Source: Bryum argenteum
Taxonomy: Eukaryota > Streptophyta > Bryopsida > Bryales > Bryaceae
Direction: 5' to 3'
Length of the DNA: 64,000 nt
NCBI GenBank assembly: GCA_037043015.1
Contig: CM073331.1
Coordinates: forward strand, 6,521,305-6,585,304
Below, in pieces: positions 51,520 to 63,089 of this stretch (its first letter is position 1; every line of letters starts with the position of its first letter). Both the position numbers and the translations under genes were made by a program. Below the pieces are notes generated by a model. It saw only the letters and a program-made list of their open reading frames with translations, did not search any database and was not told the origin of the DNA.

Positions 51520-52315
51520 CTAGGCGCTATCTGGCTTCCTAGCCTGAAGAATACTGGCAAAAAGCTTCGCCATTTCCAGCTGCCCGCTAAGAAACCGATC
51601 GGTGATGCGCTCTTCGGACGCCATTGCCTCGCGGGAACGACGCTCTTCCATCTCGATCGCTTCGCGGCGGCTCCGCTCCTCCATCTCCAACCGCTCTCTC
51701 TCAAAACGCTCACCGCTCCCGAGCGAGAGTATGGGCCTCAAACCTCTTGCGTTCAAGATCGATGTAAGATTTTGCATACTCGGCAAATAAATTTCTCGCA
51801 GAATCGCAGAATCAACACCGACCTTCCGACGCTTGGAATTTGGCTTGCTCGAAACTCCGTGCCTCGGCATCTTTGCAAAGACGGGCGATGGAGGTCGTGG
51901 GGTCGGGGTGTCTCGTCATCGATAGGTACCGGGCGTTCGGGTGTACAGTTTGATTGAAGTCGGGACGCCATTGTCAATCCCTCCCAGATGCTATCACTTT
52001 GGCGGTGCCTCCGATAATCTCGTTCATCTTCTCGAAATGACACCACCCTTCCGCAGCAGACTCTCCCGTCTGGCCCATCCGATCAACCATCCTCTTGCGC
52101 TTATCCTTCAACTTCCGTATCTTATCAGAACAAGTCTTGTGATTGCGCGCGGGAAAACACGGGTGCGAAAGATTCAAAGAATCAGCGATGTCTATGAAGT
52201 GCTTTTGTGTCAAAGTCCCCCGACCAATGTTGAAATACGTCTCGCATACAATTCCAACAAACGTCCTCGCAGGGAGGTATCCCATACACGTCGAGGAGTT
52301 TGCGAATCTTAACAT
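51520..52315 (-). pseudogene. Harbinger Myb/SANT-like accessory protein, frameshifted
   Basis: The first segment (52315-51974) contains VCETYFNIGRG, KHFIDIADSLNLSHPC and HKTCSDKIRKLKDKRKRMVD, the pattern of the Myb/SANT-like protein encoded by PIF elements. A stop and a one-base frame change lead to a second segment (51870-51520), rich in Arg/Glu, with RFERERLEMEERSRREAIEM, typical of the C-terminal helical tail. The second protein is normally needed for transposition, so this copy may depend on one in trans. Confidence 0.65.
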
Positions 52316-52658
52316 CTTCTAAACTTGAGAAACGGGAGGAGGAGAAGAAATGGGAGAAATGTCCATGGAAGGAGCCCCCTCATAGCTAGAAAGAAGTAGA
52401 GAAGTGTAATGGTTGGCCATGGTAGGAAAGTGGAAAAAATTAGCAAGAAAATGAGAAGAGGCAAGAGGAAGTAGGAGAGAGATTGAAAATGTGTGTATGT
52501 TTGTGTCCATGTTTGTTTTATGGGCATATTTTGGATGATTGTTGAAATAATTTGGTTATGGAGGATGAGGAAGAGGCCAAAGAATATTGACAATTGCAAA
52601 GGAAAGAGGAAAAAATAGGAAGGGGAATACTATGAAAAAGGAAGGGGTAGGTGGGGTC

Positions 52659-52706
52659 ATGGGGTGTGGGGATAATGGGGTGTGGGGATAATGGGGTGTG
52701 GGGATA
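52659..52706. repeat. Three tandem copies of a 16-bp G-rich unit
   Basis: ATGGGGTGTGGGGATA is repeated exactly three times, giving six runs of four G. It lies near the right end of the Harbinger element. Confidence 0.9.
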
Positions 52707-53001
52707 AGTGGGAGTGACCCAAGTAGATGGGTCACTTTTATTTTTTGTTTGTGGGTGGGGCAGGTGCTGCAGCGTTTGGGCAGGGTGCCGCAGAGACGGG
52801 CGCTGGCTGGGCGCTGGCTGGCGCAAGGTTTTCCCGAAGCCTGCGGGGAGCCTCCACCGTCGGCGTTTTGGGCGTCAGCGTCGGCTCGACGCCTCATGTG
52901 CGAAGGCCTTCTGATAAAGCTGGCTCCTCACGAAGCCATTACCCGTTCTTGTCAACTTTCGTTTGTGCTTCTTTATACTCGCAGAATCTCGTAACAATGA
53001 G

Positions 53002-53870
53002 GTTGAGAACGAGTTAATCAAACACACTTCAAACAGCCCTTCAAGTGTTAGCGCACAGCCAAACTTGAGCCTCTTTATTCTGTCAATTATCCTTGACTGG
53101 CTTGACATCAATTCCGTGAAGATAAAACTTTACTTGGAATATCATGTACGAGAACTTTTTGGTAGTCGTATGTAAAAAGAGCAGGGCAGTTGCTAACCCT
53201 AGACCTAATTTTTTGAGCATTTCTTTGTTGCGGATGGGACAGACTTCGATTGAGGGAGAGGTGGGTAAAGCGTCGGGAGATCTGGCACCCTCATCGCCAC
53301 GGAGTGCCGTGGCTTCGGAAGAGTCTACAGGGGTTCGTTTTCGCGGTGGTGCCATTCCTGCGAAGAGCTCCGAGGAGGTCCTGAAGGAATTGCAACAGTT
53401 GTGGAGAAAGACCTAATGACAGAGAGAAAGACCTAATGACAGTAGAGCTGCTGGCCCGCAGGGATCCCGCCGCAGTAGGCAAACGGCGGCGCGTTTGCGG
53501 CATCAGTCCTCCATCACTTTTATCTTGTTTCTGTATAGTGCTTGGCTGGAACGCTTGTTGTCAGTTTGAGGCATAAAAAGTGTCAAGAACTGGGCATAAT
53601 CATCGTCTCCAAGGTCCTCTTCCTCGCCCTCAAGTTCGTCATTTTCGCCATCACCATCCTCGTCTTCTCCAGGTTTTTTCTCCCCGCCGCCTTTGTCACC
53701 TTTTTCCTGCAATGAACAGTATGCTACAAGGTTACTGAGTGACCAGGTTCCCTGGAGCTCTAGTAAATTATTTGTGAGTCGCTTGAAATATGGCAACAGA
53801 ACGAGGGATCTGTTTCTGTGTCGAGATTTTTACTTTGTAACGATCACAGGTAGATTGAGGGGGAGCAGCA
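53002..53870. other. Region between the Copia element and YJU2, with gene-like fragments
   Basis: No complete gene is seen. A minus-strand piece (about 53709-53590), after acceptor TTCATTGCAG, encodes EKGDKGGGEKKPGEDEDG and LGDDDYAQ. It resembles the acidic tail of the RNA polymerase III subunit Rpc31/RPC7. No further exons fit in the space before YJU2, so it would be a fragment. A plus-strand open stretch at 53236-53416 (MGQTSIEGEV..., ending ELQQLWRKT) has coding-like composition but is unassigned. The 5' end and promoter of YJU2 must lie here. Confidence 0.3.
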
Positions 53871-53876
53871 GATAAG

Positions 53877-56378
53877 ATGGGAGAACGGAAGGTTTTGAAC
53901 AAGTACTACCCGCCGGACTTCGATCCTGCAAAGATACCTCGGCGAAAGCAGCCGAAAAATTTGCAGATCAAGGTGCGCATGATGCTTCCCATGAGCATCC
54001 GGTGCAATACATGCGGGAACTATATCTACAAGGGGACCAAGTTTAATTCTCGCAAGGAGGACGTTGAAGGGGAGACATACCTGGGAATCCAGATCTTTCG
54101 ATTTTACTTCAAGTGCAGCAAGTGTTCAGCTGAATTGACTATGAAGACCGACCCTCAGAATAGTGACTATACCATGGAAGCTGGGGCATCTCGGAATTAT
54201 GAGCCTTGGCGAGCCACTGATGAGGTTAGATTTTGAGTCTCAGCACCTCTGCATTACGTGGCTTACCAATTGCTTGCCTTTCAGTGCCATCTGCACAGTC
54301 AAAGTTGGATTCCCTCCATCTTAGAATATGTAGGATGGTTAACGTGTTGTTCTTATCTTGTGGTTGGTCTCGTGGTTGCTAGGCGACAGACGAGGCAGTG
54401 AAAAAAAGGGAGACTGAAGAGCTGGGTGATGCAATGAAGGCATTGGAGAACCGGACTTTGGATTCCAAGCAGGAGATGGATATTATGTCTGCACTAGACG
54501 AGATGAAATCTATGCGGGTACGCGCTTGGTGTTCTTAGTTATTAAATTTGAAACTACAATTGCTTGCAAGCTTTATAGTTTGGAGTCATTTTGGTGCGCT
54601 TTTTGTTTATAGTTGGTGCGCTTCTGAATTGGTGCAGTCCCGCCATGCAACTGTTGGTGTAGAAGACATGATGGCCGCTCTTCGTCGCACGGCTTCTGAA
54701 AAGGTAACTCTACATTTAACGGATCAATTGTCTATCTGTCAGCTTTATACGGCAGCACCCAGACGATTACTTATGGTTCTATTTAGCAGTATTCAGTTCT
54801 ATGTCTTTAATTTTGTGTGAAGATCGTGAAATAGAGGCTTCTGCAGATAATTCCATTTAGCCTGAGATCCAAATTGCATTTCGAAGTGTTTATTCTACAC
54901 TGTGAGGCTTTTAAGTTTTTTTCAATTCTTGTCATTTTCTTTGATATCTGGCGATGACAAAGTGTCGGATCCTTTTTTCTGCGATGCATTCTTCGTGCCA
55001 CTGCTTCTGAACTTCAGTAGGCGACTGCTTGCAGGAGAAGGAGATGGAGGAGCAGGACGAAGCAGTCTTAAAATCAGTTGTATTTCAGGTATCTGCTGCG
55101 TTCATTTGTACTAAGATTGCAGTTTCGTAAGCAAATCTTTTATTGTTCTTGACCTGCCTAAGCCACGTCTGAGCAGCTTCTTTCAAATTTGTGCTCTGCT
55201 CTATGGAGCAAATTGGACTAACTGTTACATTTGGATTTGTTGTTATCTTGCTTGTTACTGTGCTGACACAGTGCTTACTTGTAACAGAATTCTAGCAAAT
55301 TTGTGCGGCGTATTGACGATGCTGAGTTGGAAGAGGATTATACGGACGAAGAAAGTTCACCTCATCGGTTCAAGACAACAGAGGGTCTAGATGTTGCAAA
55401 AGTATGCCTCGGAACATTACTCATAACTATCGTATTGTATCGAACTTTTATGTTGATGTGCGTGTTATAACAACTTGAGAGTTCAAGGCAATGTGTTGGC
55501 TAATATTCCTTTCTCTTCTAGTTGAGTAGTTTCTATGAATCGTCCATTGGTATGCTTAGAACTGAGGATGCTCACCCTGATTGCAACACTTCGGTAATTC
55601 AGGGTCATGTTTAGGTTTGAGTACAATTTAGTTGCCTGGTAGTGGCATCTTCTAATGGAGTCAATAGCACGCTTGAGTTCCTCGTGGTTCATGAACAGCT
55701 GATAAAGCTTTAAATTTGAAACGGTTACTTTCTGTGGGTTTTGTAGAGAAGAAAGATTGAATCAGATCCTCATGTCAGTAAAGATCCTCCTATACAAGCA
55801 GCTGGAATACTTGCAAGTGACATACGGGAATCAGAAGTTAAAGGTAATGAGTATTCCTGTAAGTGGTTTCATGAGTTTCTATTACGGTGTATGTTGTAGT
55901 CCTAGCTCAGTCCAATTAAGCTGTTCCATCATTAATCAGAAAGGCATCATTAATATTATTTATGATAAACGTGAAGACTTGCATTACACACTAACTTTCT
56001 TCAAAGAAACCGTCAACCTGGTGACGATAGAAGCTTCGTTTGTGTTCGTAACAGTAGCGCATAGATCTGTTTACCTCCACACCAGTGTCAACTGCTTCTA
56101 CTAGAATGTTTACGTATAGTTTATTGTGTATTGGTTCATCTGCAGGTGTCAGCGGAATTACGAAACCCCCATCCTTTGCTGTAAGAGGGAAACCTGTGGC
56201 GTTTAACATTAAGCCGAAAGCAGGTTCAGTAACGACTTCTTCAAAACAGTTAAGAGATGCAGGTAGCCATCAGACCACGGATCTAGCAGAGGTCACGGGC
56301 AGGCCGGGAGATACACTGTCGGGAAGTGCACCGACTTCTCTTGGTTTGGCTTATAGTAGTGACGATGACTCTGACTAG
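53877..56378 (+). CDS. YJU2: YJU2 / CWC16-family pre-mRNA splicing factor, complete seven-exon gene
   Basis: Exons 53877-54224, 54383-54517, 54638-54703, 55035-55088, 55288-55401, 55747-55843 and 56146-56378 all have GT-AG borders and join in phase to a 348-residue protein. The start [20 protein letters not shown] is the diagnostic N-terminus of YJU2 (CCDC94). A zinc-binding pair of CxxC motifs (Cys43/46 and Cys80/83), [18 protein letters not shown] and [14 protein letters not shown] follow. The C-terminal third is variable and ends [11 protein letters not shown]2 joins the Prp19-activated spliceosome in the nucleus and promotes the first catalytic step. Exons 1-5 end in phase 0. No defects are seen, so this is an ordinary functional gene. 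Confidence 0.93.
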
Positions 56379-56820
56379 CATATACTCTGCAAATCAGATT
56401 GTTGTATATGTTCAGACGCACTCGTTCTCTGAATATTTCAGCAGCAGACCGATCGGATATTTCAAAGCATACATGAAGAGGTGTTCTTTAGCACTGTCAA
56501 ATTTGGCAATTGGCTGGCAATTTATCAGGCTTTTAATCATTGTGAACGTAGAATCCACATTCGAACCTAGAAATATCAGAAACTGCTAGAATATGAAATT
56601 TGCGAATGAGAAATTTGTGAGCTTCCTTTGAGAAATTCTGCACACGTAGGCTTTAAAGGATAATTCTTGAGGTAGTAAAGTGGTTTTATAAGTTTCCATA
56701 TGAGTTCCCTGCGATGACTTCTACAGTGGTTTCCTACAATGACTCTCAAATGTACTGTAGAACGACAAAGATTAGAATAAGTCTCAACTTCTAAGTACAC
56801 TCTGTCAAAAGACTTTAATG

Positions 56821-57765
56821 TACAGTCGGGTACAGAGATAATTCGAACTGCATTTGAAGGCAGTTTTTGAAAAAAGTTTGAAACGTGCCTGTATATTCAA
56901 AAATGATCGGAATTGCAATCCGTAAATGGCATTGGAACCACATCAGAGTGTTATATACTATCATTGCAAAAAATTGCTTCTTTTTTGTAAAATTGTTCAA
57001 AGAATTAAAACTCTACATGTTCCATCCACAATTGACCACTGTCACTTTGTGCTTCAATTACAATGTTCATTTTCACTTGCAAAATTGATATGAGTGCTAT
57101 AAGTTGTTCTTTAGATACTCGAGCTCATTGTTGAATGTTCAAAAATACTTGCTCCCTCTAAACTTTGGAGTTGGAGTAGTTTCGTGATAAGTTTCCAATC
57201 AACACTTAATGTGGGAAATTGAACTTTGATTTAAACTTGGCGAGAATGTTAAAAGAATTTGAGTTCGGCAATGAGCTTATGAAAGTAATCACCCTAACTT
57301 TCTCAAACCATCCTTTAAGTTCTTGTAGGACATTTCTAGTGGTGTGAATGGTTTCACAAATTTTTGAGGAAAATTGAATAGTCACAAGCACATTCTAAGA
57401 CATTCGTCCTACCCAAGAAACAAACAAGGAACCTATCAATTGTTCAATAAGCATATGCTCAAGTATGTAAAGATCAACTTATGGCACTCATATCAATTTT
57501 GCAAGTGAAAATGAACATTGTAATTGAAGCACAAAGTGACAATGGTCAATTGTGAATGGAACATGTAGAATTCTAGTTCTTTGAACAATTTTACAAAAAA
57601 GAAGCAATTTTTTGCAATGATCGTATAAAACACTCTAATGTGGTTCCAATGCCTTTTACGGATTGCAATTCCGATCATTTTTGAGTATACAGGCACATTT
57701 CAAACTTTTTTGAAAAACTGCCTTCAAATGCAGTTCGAATTATTTCTGTACCCGACTTTACAGTA
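56821..57765. mobile_element. Long-inverted-repeat (foldback-like) element 1, 945 bp
   Basis: The arms (56821-57130 and 57455-57765) are inverted copies of about 310 bp, starting TACAGTCGGGTACAG. The spacer has no coding capacity. A truncated related copy is at 24800-25032. Terminal TACAGT is shared with the abutting element 2. It is probably a non-autonomous DNA transposon of unassigned superfamily. Confidence 0.75.
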
Positions 57766-58703
57766 CCCTCCAGATGATTTACGAATTCTGCAGTGAGGGA
57801 CAATTTTCCATCAACTTTGAACATTGTTTGTGCACTCAAAAATGATCCGATTTCAAAAACGTAAAGTGGGTTGCAACCGCAATGAAGACTACTACCTCTC
57901 CAATACTATTGTACACATTCAACAATGAAAGGAATATAAACGATTAGAAATACTTCAGACACTATCGACAAACAAGTGTTATCATTCTTTGCTTCAATTT
58001 GTATGTTCATTCAAGCTTACAAATCTGGAATGAGCTTGCAAGCTTGTTCTTTTGATAGTGTAGCTCATTCGTAATGCATGATTTGTATCTCTTCCTCTCG
58101 TGTTGTGGTGTGGAGCAATTTTTGTAAAGGTATTACATAGTATTTATAGTAGATTGATAAGTCATTCCTTAAAATCGGCAAGAATAACAAACATATCTCA
58201 GCTTAGTAATCAATTCATGAGAGATATCACTCAATGTCTCATGCACCACCCTTTACTTTCTAGTGCAACATTGTTGAGGAGTGGGAAGGGCTTTTACATG
58301 CTTTGACAAAAATTCTTTAAATATCAAGAATATTTAAAACTCCGCTCCACATTGTAGCATGAGATAGAAGTGATACAAATCATGTATTAGAATGATCTAC
58401 AATATCTAAAGAACAAAATTGCAAGCTCATTTCAAATTTGCAAGCTAGAATGAACATTCAAATTGAAGCAAAGAATGGTAACACTTGTTTGTCGATAGTG
58501 TATGAAGTATTTCTAATCGTTTATATTCCTTTCATTGTCGAATGTGTGCAATAATGTCAAAGATGTAGTAGTCTTCATTGTGGTTGCAACGCACTTCACG
58601 GTTTTGAAAACGGATCATTTTTGAGTGCACAAGCAATGTTCAAAATTGATAGGAAAATTGTTCTGGAATGCTGAATTCGTAAATCATGTGAAGGGGACTG
58701 TAC
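57759..58703. mobile_element. Long-inverted-repeat (foldback-like) element 2, 945 bp
   Basis: The arms (57759-58045 and about 58405-58703) begin TACAGTACCCTCC and TACAGTCCCCTTC and both contain GATTTACGAATTC. The inner blocks (ATGAACATTCAAATTGAAGC) are diverged relatives of those in element 1 (ATGAACATTGTAATTGAAGC). Its left terminus overlaps the right terminus of element 1. No ORF is supported. Confidence 0.7.
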
Positions 58704-60022
58704 AGTACAGTAAAACACTTGCAGGTCACATACAGTCGCAGGACATACCACAGCGACCGCGCGCCAGGGTAACCCCCATGACTGACATCCAGGCTAGTAA
58801 ATGTATGCTAGGATGCAGCAAGCCCGCGCCGCAATCAGGGTCACATTCATATGGACTAATCATATTCCAATCAAATACTGCACCTGCAGGCCGCCGCTTC
58901 ACTTACCAGCTTCACCCATGCAGCCGAAGCTGTGGCCGACTCCATTGAATCGTTGCTCATCTGCGCTTAGATTGCGAGAGTGATCCATCATGTTTCGTTA
59001 AGAACCAAGCTCTGTACCAATATAGCCCCCTACATGCACAAAATTTCCAAATCTAATTTAGTGAACTGTGAGCAACTGCACGGTACTAATCCTCCTCGGA
59101 CCAAGGTGTGAAGAACTGTGGTGTCCTGAACTGTCCTTTTCAGTCATTCAAAGTAATAGCGTACCTCACAAGCCTTTTCTACACTCCGAAATGTTGCTTC
59201 TTAACACGTGCACCAATGTCCAATCGCTGCTGTCATAGGCCGAGCATTCGAAGTGTAACAAAAAGAACTCGCAGAATCGTTCCCTAGAGGGCTTTAGTTG
59301 AACCACAAGCACGGAGAGATAAATCACATTTCTTGCTGTACTACATGCGACAAATTGCTTAGAATAAAAGAACATGCGAACACGTCCAACTATCTTCTCT
59401 GTCACGCTGCTATGGACGTCTACCTAAAACCCCATAGTGTGCCTAAAACCGACATTGTCTACAAAAATCCTCGAAACAGGGATTTGAGTGTACTCTGACG
59501 CTAGATGGTGTCGAGTTCAGGGATTTGAGTGTACTTTGACGCTAGATGGTGTCGAGTTCAGCTGAATTGGCGGTATCACAGTGAGCAAAACTAAAGTGTA
59601 GATTCTACAGTGAAAGCGGAAGCATGACGTCACTGATCACACTTACGTTCGTCACCTCATCGGAACCCCCTCCAGGTCACGTTCGTCCCATCACCGAACG
59701 GAAGAGGAGGCGTTCGAGGAGTTTCTTACGAAGTTGGTTGTCTCTCTTTTTGGCTTATGAAATGAGGGTTTGCAAATTGCTCTGGGTGTTTTTCTACATA
59801 CTGAGTTTCAAGTACAATGTGGATAGGCTGTTCGAGAGAGGTGTTTTTGTTGAGTGTGGGTTTGAGCGTGCACGTATCTCTTTGGTAGATAATTAAGTCT
59901 GTCACATATTTCTTAATTGCTGACAAACTTCATTTGACGATGATTTATTGGATTGTTGGTATCCAAGGGTTTTTGGTTGCAATCTTGATGTTCAATGTAG
60001 TTTAACAACAATCTGGTGACAG
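58704..60022. other. Intergenic region upstream of the coiled-coil gene
   Basis: No gene is established. A 41-bp tandem duplication (GGGATTTGAGTGTACT.TGACGC...) spans 59479-59560. A plus-strand open stretch at 59624-59896 starts MTSLITLTF and contains a basic ITERKRRRSRSF. It could be the 5' exon of the next gene, but no splice junction decides this. Confidence 0.35.
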
Positions 60023-63000
60023 CGTTTTGGTTTTAACCTTTGGAATGAAAATTCTGATGCCGTTGGTCTTCGTCCAAAAGAAGAAGAGGGATTAGATCTA
60101 GGCGTGTTGTCGTTTGTAAAAGTAGAGCTAGTGGAGGAGCTGGAAGAGAAACCTCAAGTTATAGTTCCAGCTGTTCTTTGTAGGCCATTTGAGCGTGTAT
60201 CCTTTTCATTGAGTTTTTTAGAGGTATTTAAACTGCAAACAATGTGTCACCATATGGTTGTAGGGGTTCTGGTCTATGTTTCACTTGAAACGCTTAGAAC
60301 CGAATTTTAATGACTTGTCTTCTTCCTCCTTGTGTACGCTTTTTGACTGTCGCATTTCTTAACGACATTATTACAGCTCAGCATCAATACTCGTTACTTG
60401 CCTGCCTATCCTGGATATGCTCGTGTTCTGGTTTGCGCATGGTCTTTTCGGTTCATATCTATCCTTATATTGTGCTTGAAAATGACCATGCTATAAGTTT
60501 TTGAAAGTGCTCTTGTGATCTTTACTTTCAGACTTCGACATCCTAAGATCTGTGTGGAGCGCATGGCAGCAGGAGGACGCGGATGCTCTGGACAGGACAT
60601 CGAGGTTACCTTTTTTGAATTGCAATGCGCTTGTCGATTTCAAATATTTGTTTTTATTATGAGTTGTGGTTGCCGACTGATTTCAATTATAAGTATGCTG
60701 AGGTTTGTCTGCTCGGTGTCTGTCTGTGTTGGAGGATATGGACGTGTAAGGGTATTGCAGCTTATTCTCGCATTCTCCTTCCTAATTTGGATTGTTTACT
60801 CTTGTTCTCTACACTAGAACATGATTATAGTCTTGGAGCTAGAAATTTTTCATGATAAGGCCACTTTTGAGTTTGTCTTAGATTGTAGTGAAGCTTTTCT
60901 ACTTCGAAAGGTAAGCATAGAAAGGGCAGAATCAGAAGCCAATCTGAGGGCAGGTTTGGAGCGGAATTGTGTGGAAGCAGCCGAAAATCTGAGGCGCGAT
61001 AAGGAAGTAGCGACGAGTCAGCAAGAGCAGCAAAATCAGGCACGTCAGGCTCTATTACTTTACAAAATATCTAGCTCATTTTTCTGGATGTCCTAGTTTC
61101 TTACCACTTTCATACTTCAAAAGAGTGCTCACCGTTGTTCTTAACCCCTAAGAGCCCAATCGACCATTTTATGGTCGATCCCGATTTTTGAGGAGCTGTA
61201 CCTGGATAAAAGAAGAATTTTTTTGGAATTTTTTTTAACATTCCAGAAGTTTGGTAAGCTGGGAACCACATCCAACTTACACAACTCTGTTTGAATTCAT
61301 AGATTGTTCATAATAAGCCTTCAAACACAAACAGGGCAAAGTTTTGTTAGTGTAAGAAAACTTACTATTTTGGGAAACTAATAAGGTTCCTCATAGGTTA
61401 CTTGTGGCCTCTCTTCATGCTATCATATAATATGTGATTTTAGCCAATCATAGCAATTTCCAATTACTAATAATAGAAATTACATTTTATATTGATTTTC
61501 AAAGTTTTACTCTCTTTATTTAATTATTAAAGAAAGCTTACTTATTTTAGGAAATTTAATCGTATAGATCTAATTCGGGGTTTAAGGTCTTTATACTATC
61601 TTTGGAGCGCTACTTCATAAGGGTTACCGAATTCATATTTTATAACACATCTAAGTTTTTCTTCAAACCCCTCGGGCCTTTAGGGGTTAAGCTGCGTGAA
61701 CCTTGAGGCTTTCTGGACGTCTCCTTTGTGCAATGATTATCTCATTGACAGGGAAGTGCAGCTTTCTTGATCATCGAGAATTCTGAATGTGTATTTGCGG
61801 CAATTTTCTCATATTATTACAGTTAAGTTTTTGCAGGAAGTGCGGAGAGTATTGTGAGGCTGCTGAAATTTTGCAAAAGAAGTTGGTACGTTTGCTTGGA
61901 GTGTTCAGAGACTTTTTAAACTACATTTGATCTCTCACTTTCGCTCTCGCTGTCCATGAATAAGTGAGGAGTTTCTATTTTGAAAAGTCGATTCTCCTTT
62001 CCAAGAAAATTTGTTCTAGTATGTTCATGGTATTGTTTGTCTATTTCAAAATTAAGCTAAGCAAGTTCCTTGTTCTCAGGATTTGGAAAGGGCAGCCGCT
62101 GTTGCTGCAGAAGAAAGAGCTCGTCGTCTGGAACCCCTACTTCAGCAGGAGAAAGTTGTGGGTTAACATAAAGCAAGGTCCCTCGTCCATTTCTTATCGT
62201 AGCCGACATCGCTTAATCTAAACGTTTTGTCTAAAGAATACCTGATCACTTCACAGGTTTTTCTTAAGAGCTTTCATCGCTCATGATTTTTGATGGTGTA
62301 TTCTTTCCATACCTCAGCGATCAGATGATCTCCATGTCAAACTTCGGGAGACATGCAGAGAGTTGGAAGAAGAAAAGGTAGAAGATACTCTGTGAATGAA
62401 TCCTACAAAAACAACCCTAATCTCATCACTTGGAGTTCTGATTTGTCATATCTAATAGATGGCAAGAGAAAGCGCCGATAAAAGGTTTGTGGTGCTCGAA
62501 TTGGAAGTGAAAGCAGCATCTAGCGATCTCAAGTTAGAAAAGCTGCGTTTGCAAGGTGCCCGAGAACGCCTTGGTACATGCCTCTTGAGCTTTATTTTTC
62601 TGTGGTCATGATCATTTTATTCTTCACCTTCACAAGACTTTCAACCATGAATCCGTGATTATTTCTGTCCTTCCAGATCTTCGCTCTTAAATCTACAAGT
62701 CGAGCACAATATATGATTCGAGTTTCTAATACGCATTATATGTTTATCTAACAGGAAATCTCTACTTCGAGTTTTCATTCCAGGATTTTACAAAAATAGC
62801 TGAAGTCCAGCAGGACCAGTTTTCGATGATGCTCCGAACTCTTGAAGATGGTGACAGTGATGATGATCTCGACAACTCCAATGTGCGGAGTAGTAGGAGT
62901 CCGTCCAGTACAACACGCCCTGATCCCCTGTATGAACACGCCCTACAGCAACAAAGCAGCAAGCGAGTCTGGACGACATCTCAAAGTACCACCTCCTCAA

Positions 63001-63089
63001 AGCGTACAAGTGGTGACAATTGGAGCCACACAACCAGAAATTGTCGGAGTTGGCTTCACGCTCATCGCTCAGACTGCTTGTACGTTTAA
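60023..63089 (+). CDS. Multi-exon coiled-coil protein, possible F-BAR (FCH) domain
   Basis: Exons supported by GT-AG borders and phase are 60023-60157, 60532-60604, 60889-about 61040, 61837-61885, 62080-62157, 62318-62377, 62459-62573, and 62756 onward to a stop at 63089. The 60604/60889 and 62573/62756 junctions restore split codons exactly. Phase shows at least one short exon is missing between 60157 and 60532, and the 60889 exon end is unresolved. The first exon (FGFNLWNENSDAVGLRPKEE, then LSFVKVELVEELEEK) resembles the start of an F-BAR domain (F...LW...G...L..R.K.G...L..F.KER..IEE). The next has ILRSVWSAWQQEDADAL, like the following FCH helix. The rest is charged helix (ERAESEANLRAGLERN, DLERAAAVAAEERARRLEPL). 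The start is not found. The F-BAR call is inference; coding status is firmer. Confidence 0.5.

Larger units (their letters stand above)
49209..52909. mobile_element. PIF/Harbinger transposon inserted in the Copia 3' LTR
   Basis: It splits the Copia LTR between CCCTCTCT and GATAAAGC. TCT is duplicated at 49206-49208 and 52910-52912, the 3-bp size usual for this superfamily. The terminal repeats are GGCCCTCGCACATG at the left and the complement of CATGTGCGAAGGCC at the right. The 3.7-kb element carries a DDE transposase on the plus strand and a convergent Myb/SANT-like ORF on the minus strand, the two-gene layout of autonomous PIF/Harbinger elements. Confidence 0.9.
43905..52996 (+). mobile_element. 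Ty1/Copia LTR retrotransposon split by a Harbinger insertion
   Basis: The element has 191-bp LTRs (TGTTAAG...GTAACA) at 43905-44095 and at 49102-49208 joined to 52913-52996. ATGAG flanks it at 43900-43904 and 52997-53001. Order gag, protease, integrase, RT, RNase H is diagnostic of Copia. Several in-frame stops and at least two frameshifts make it defective. Removing the Harbinger element restores a contiguous 3' LTR. Confidence 0.93.
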
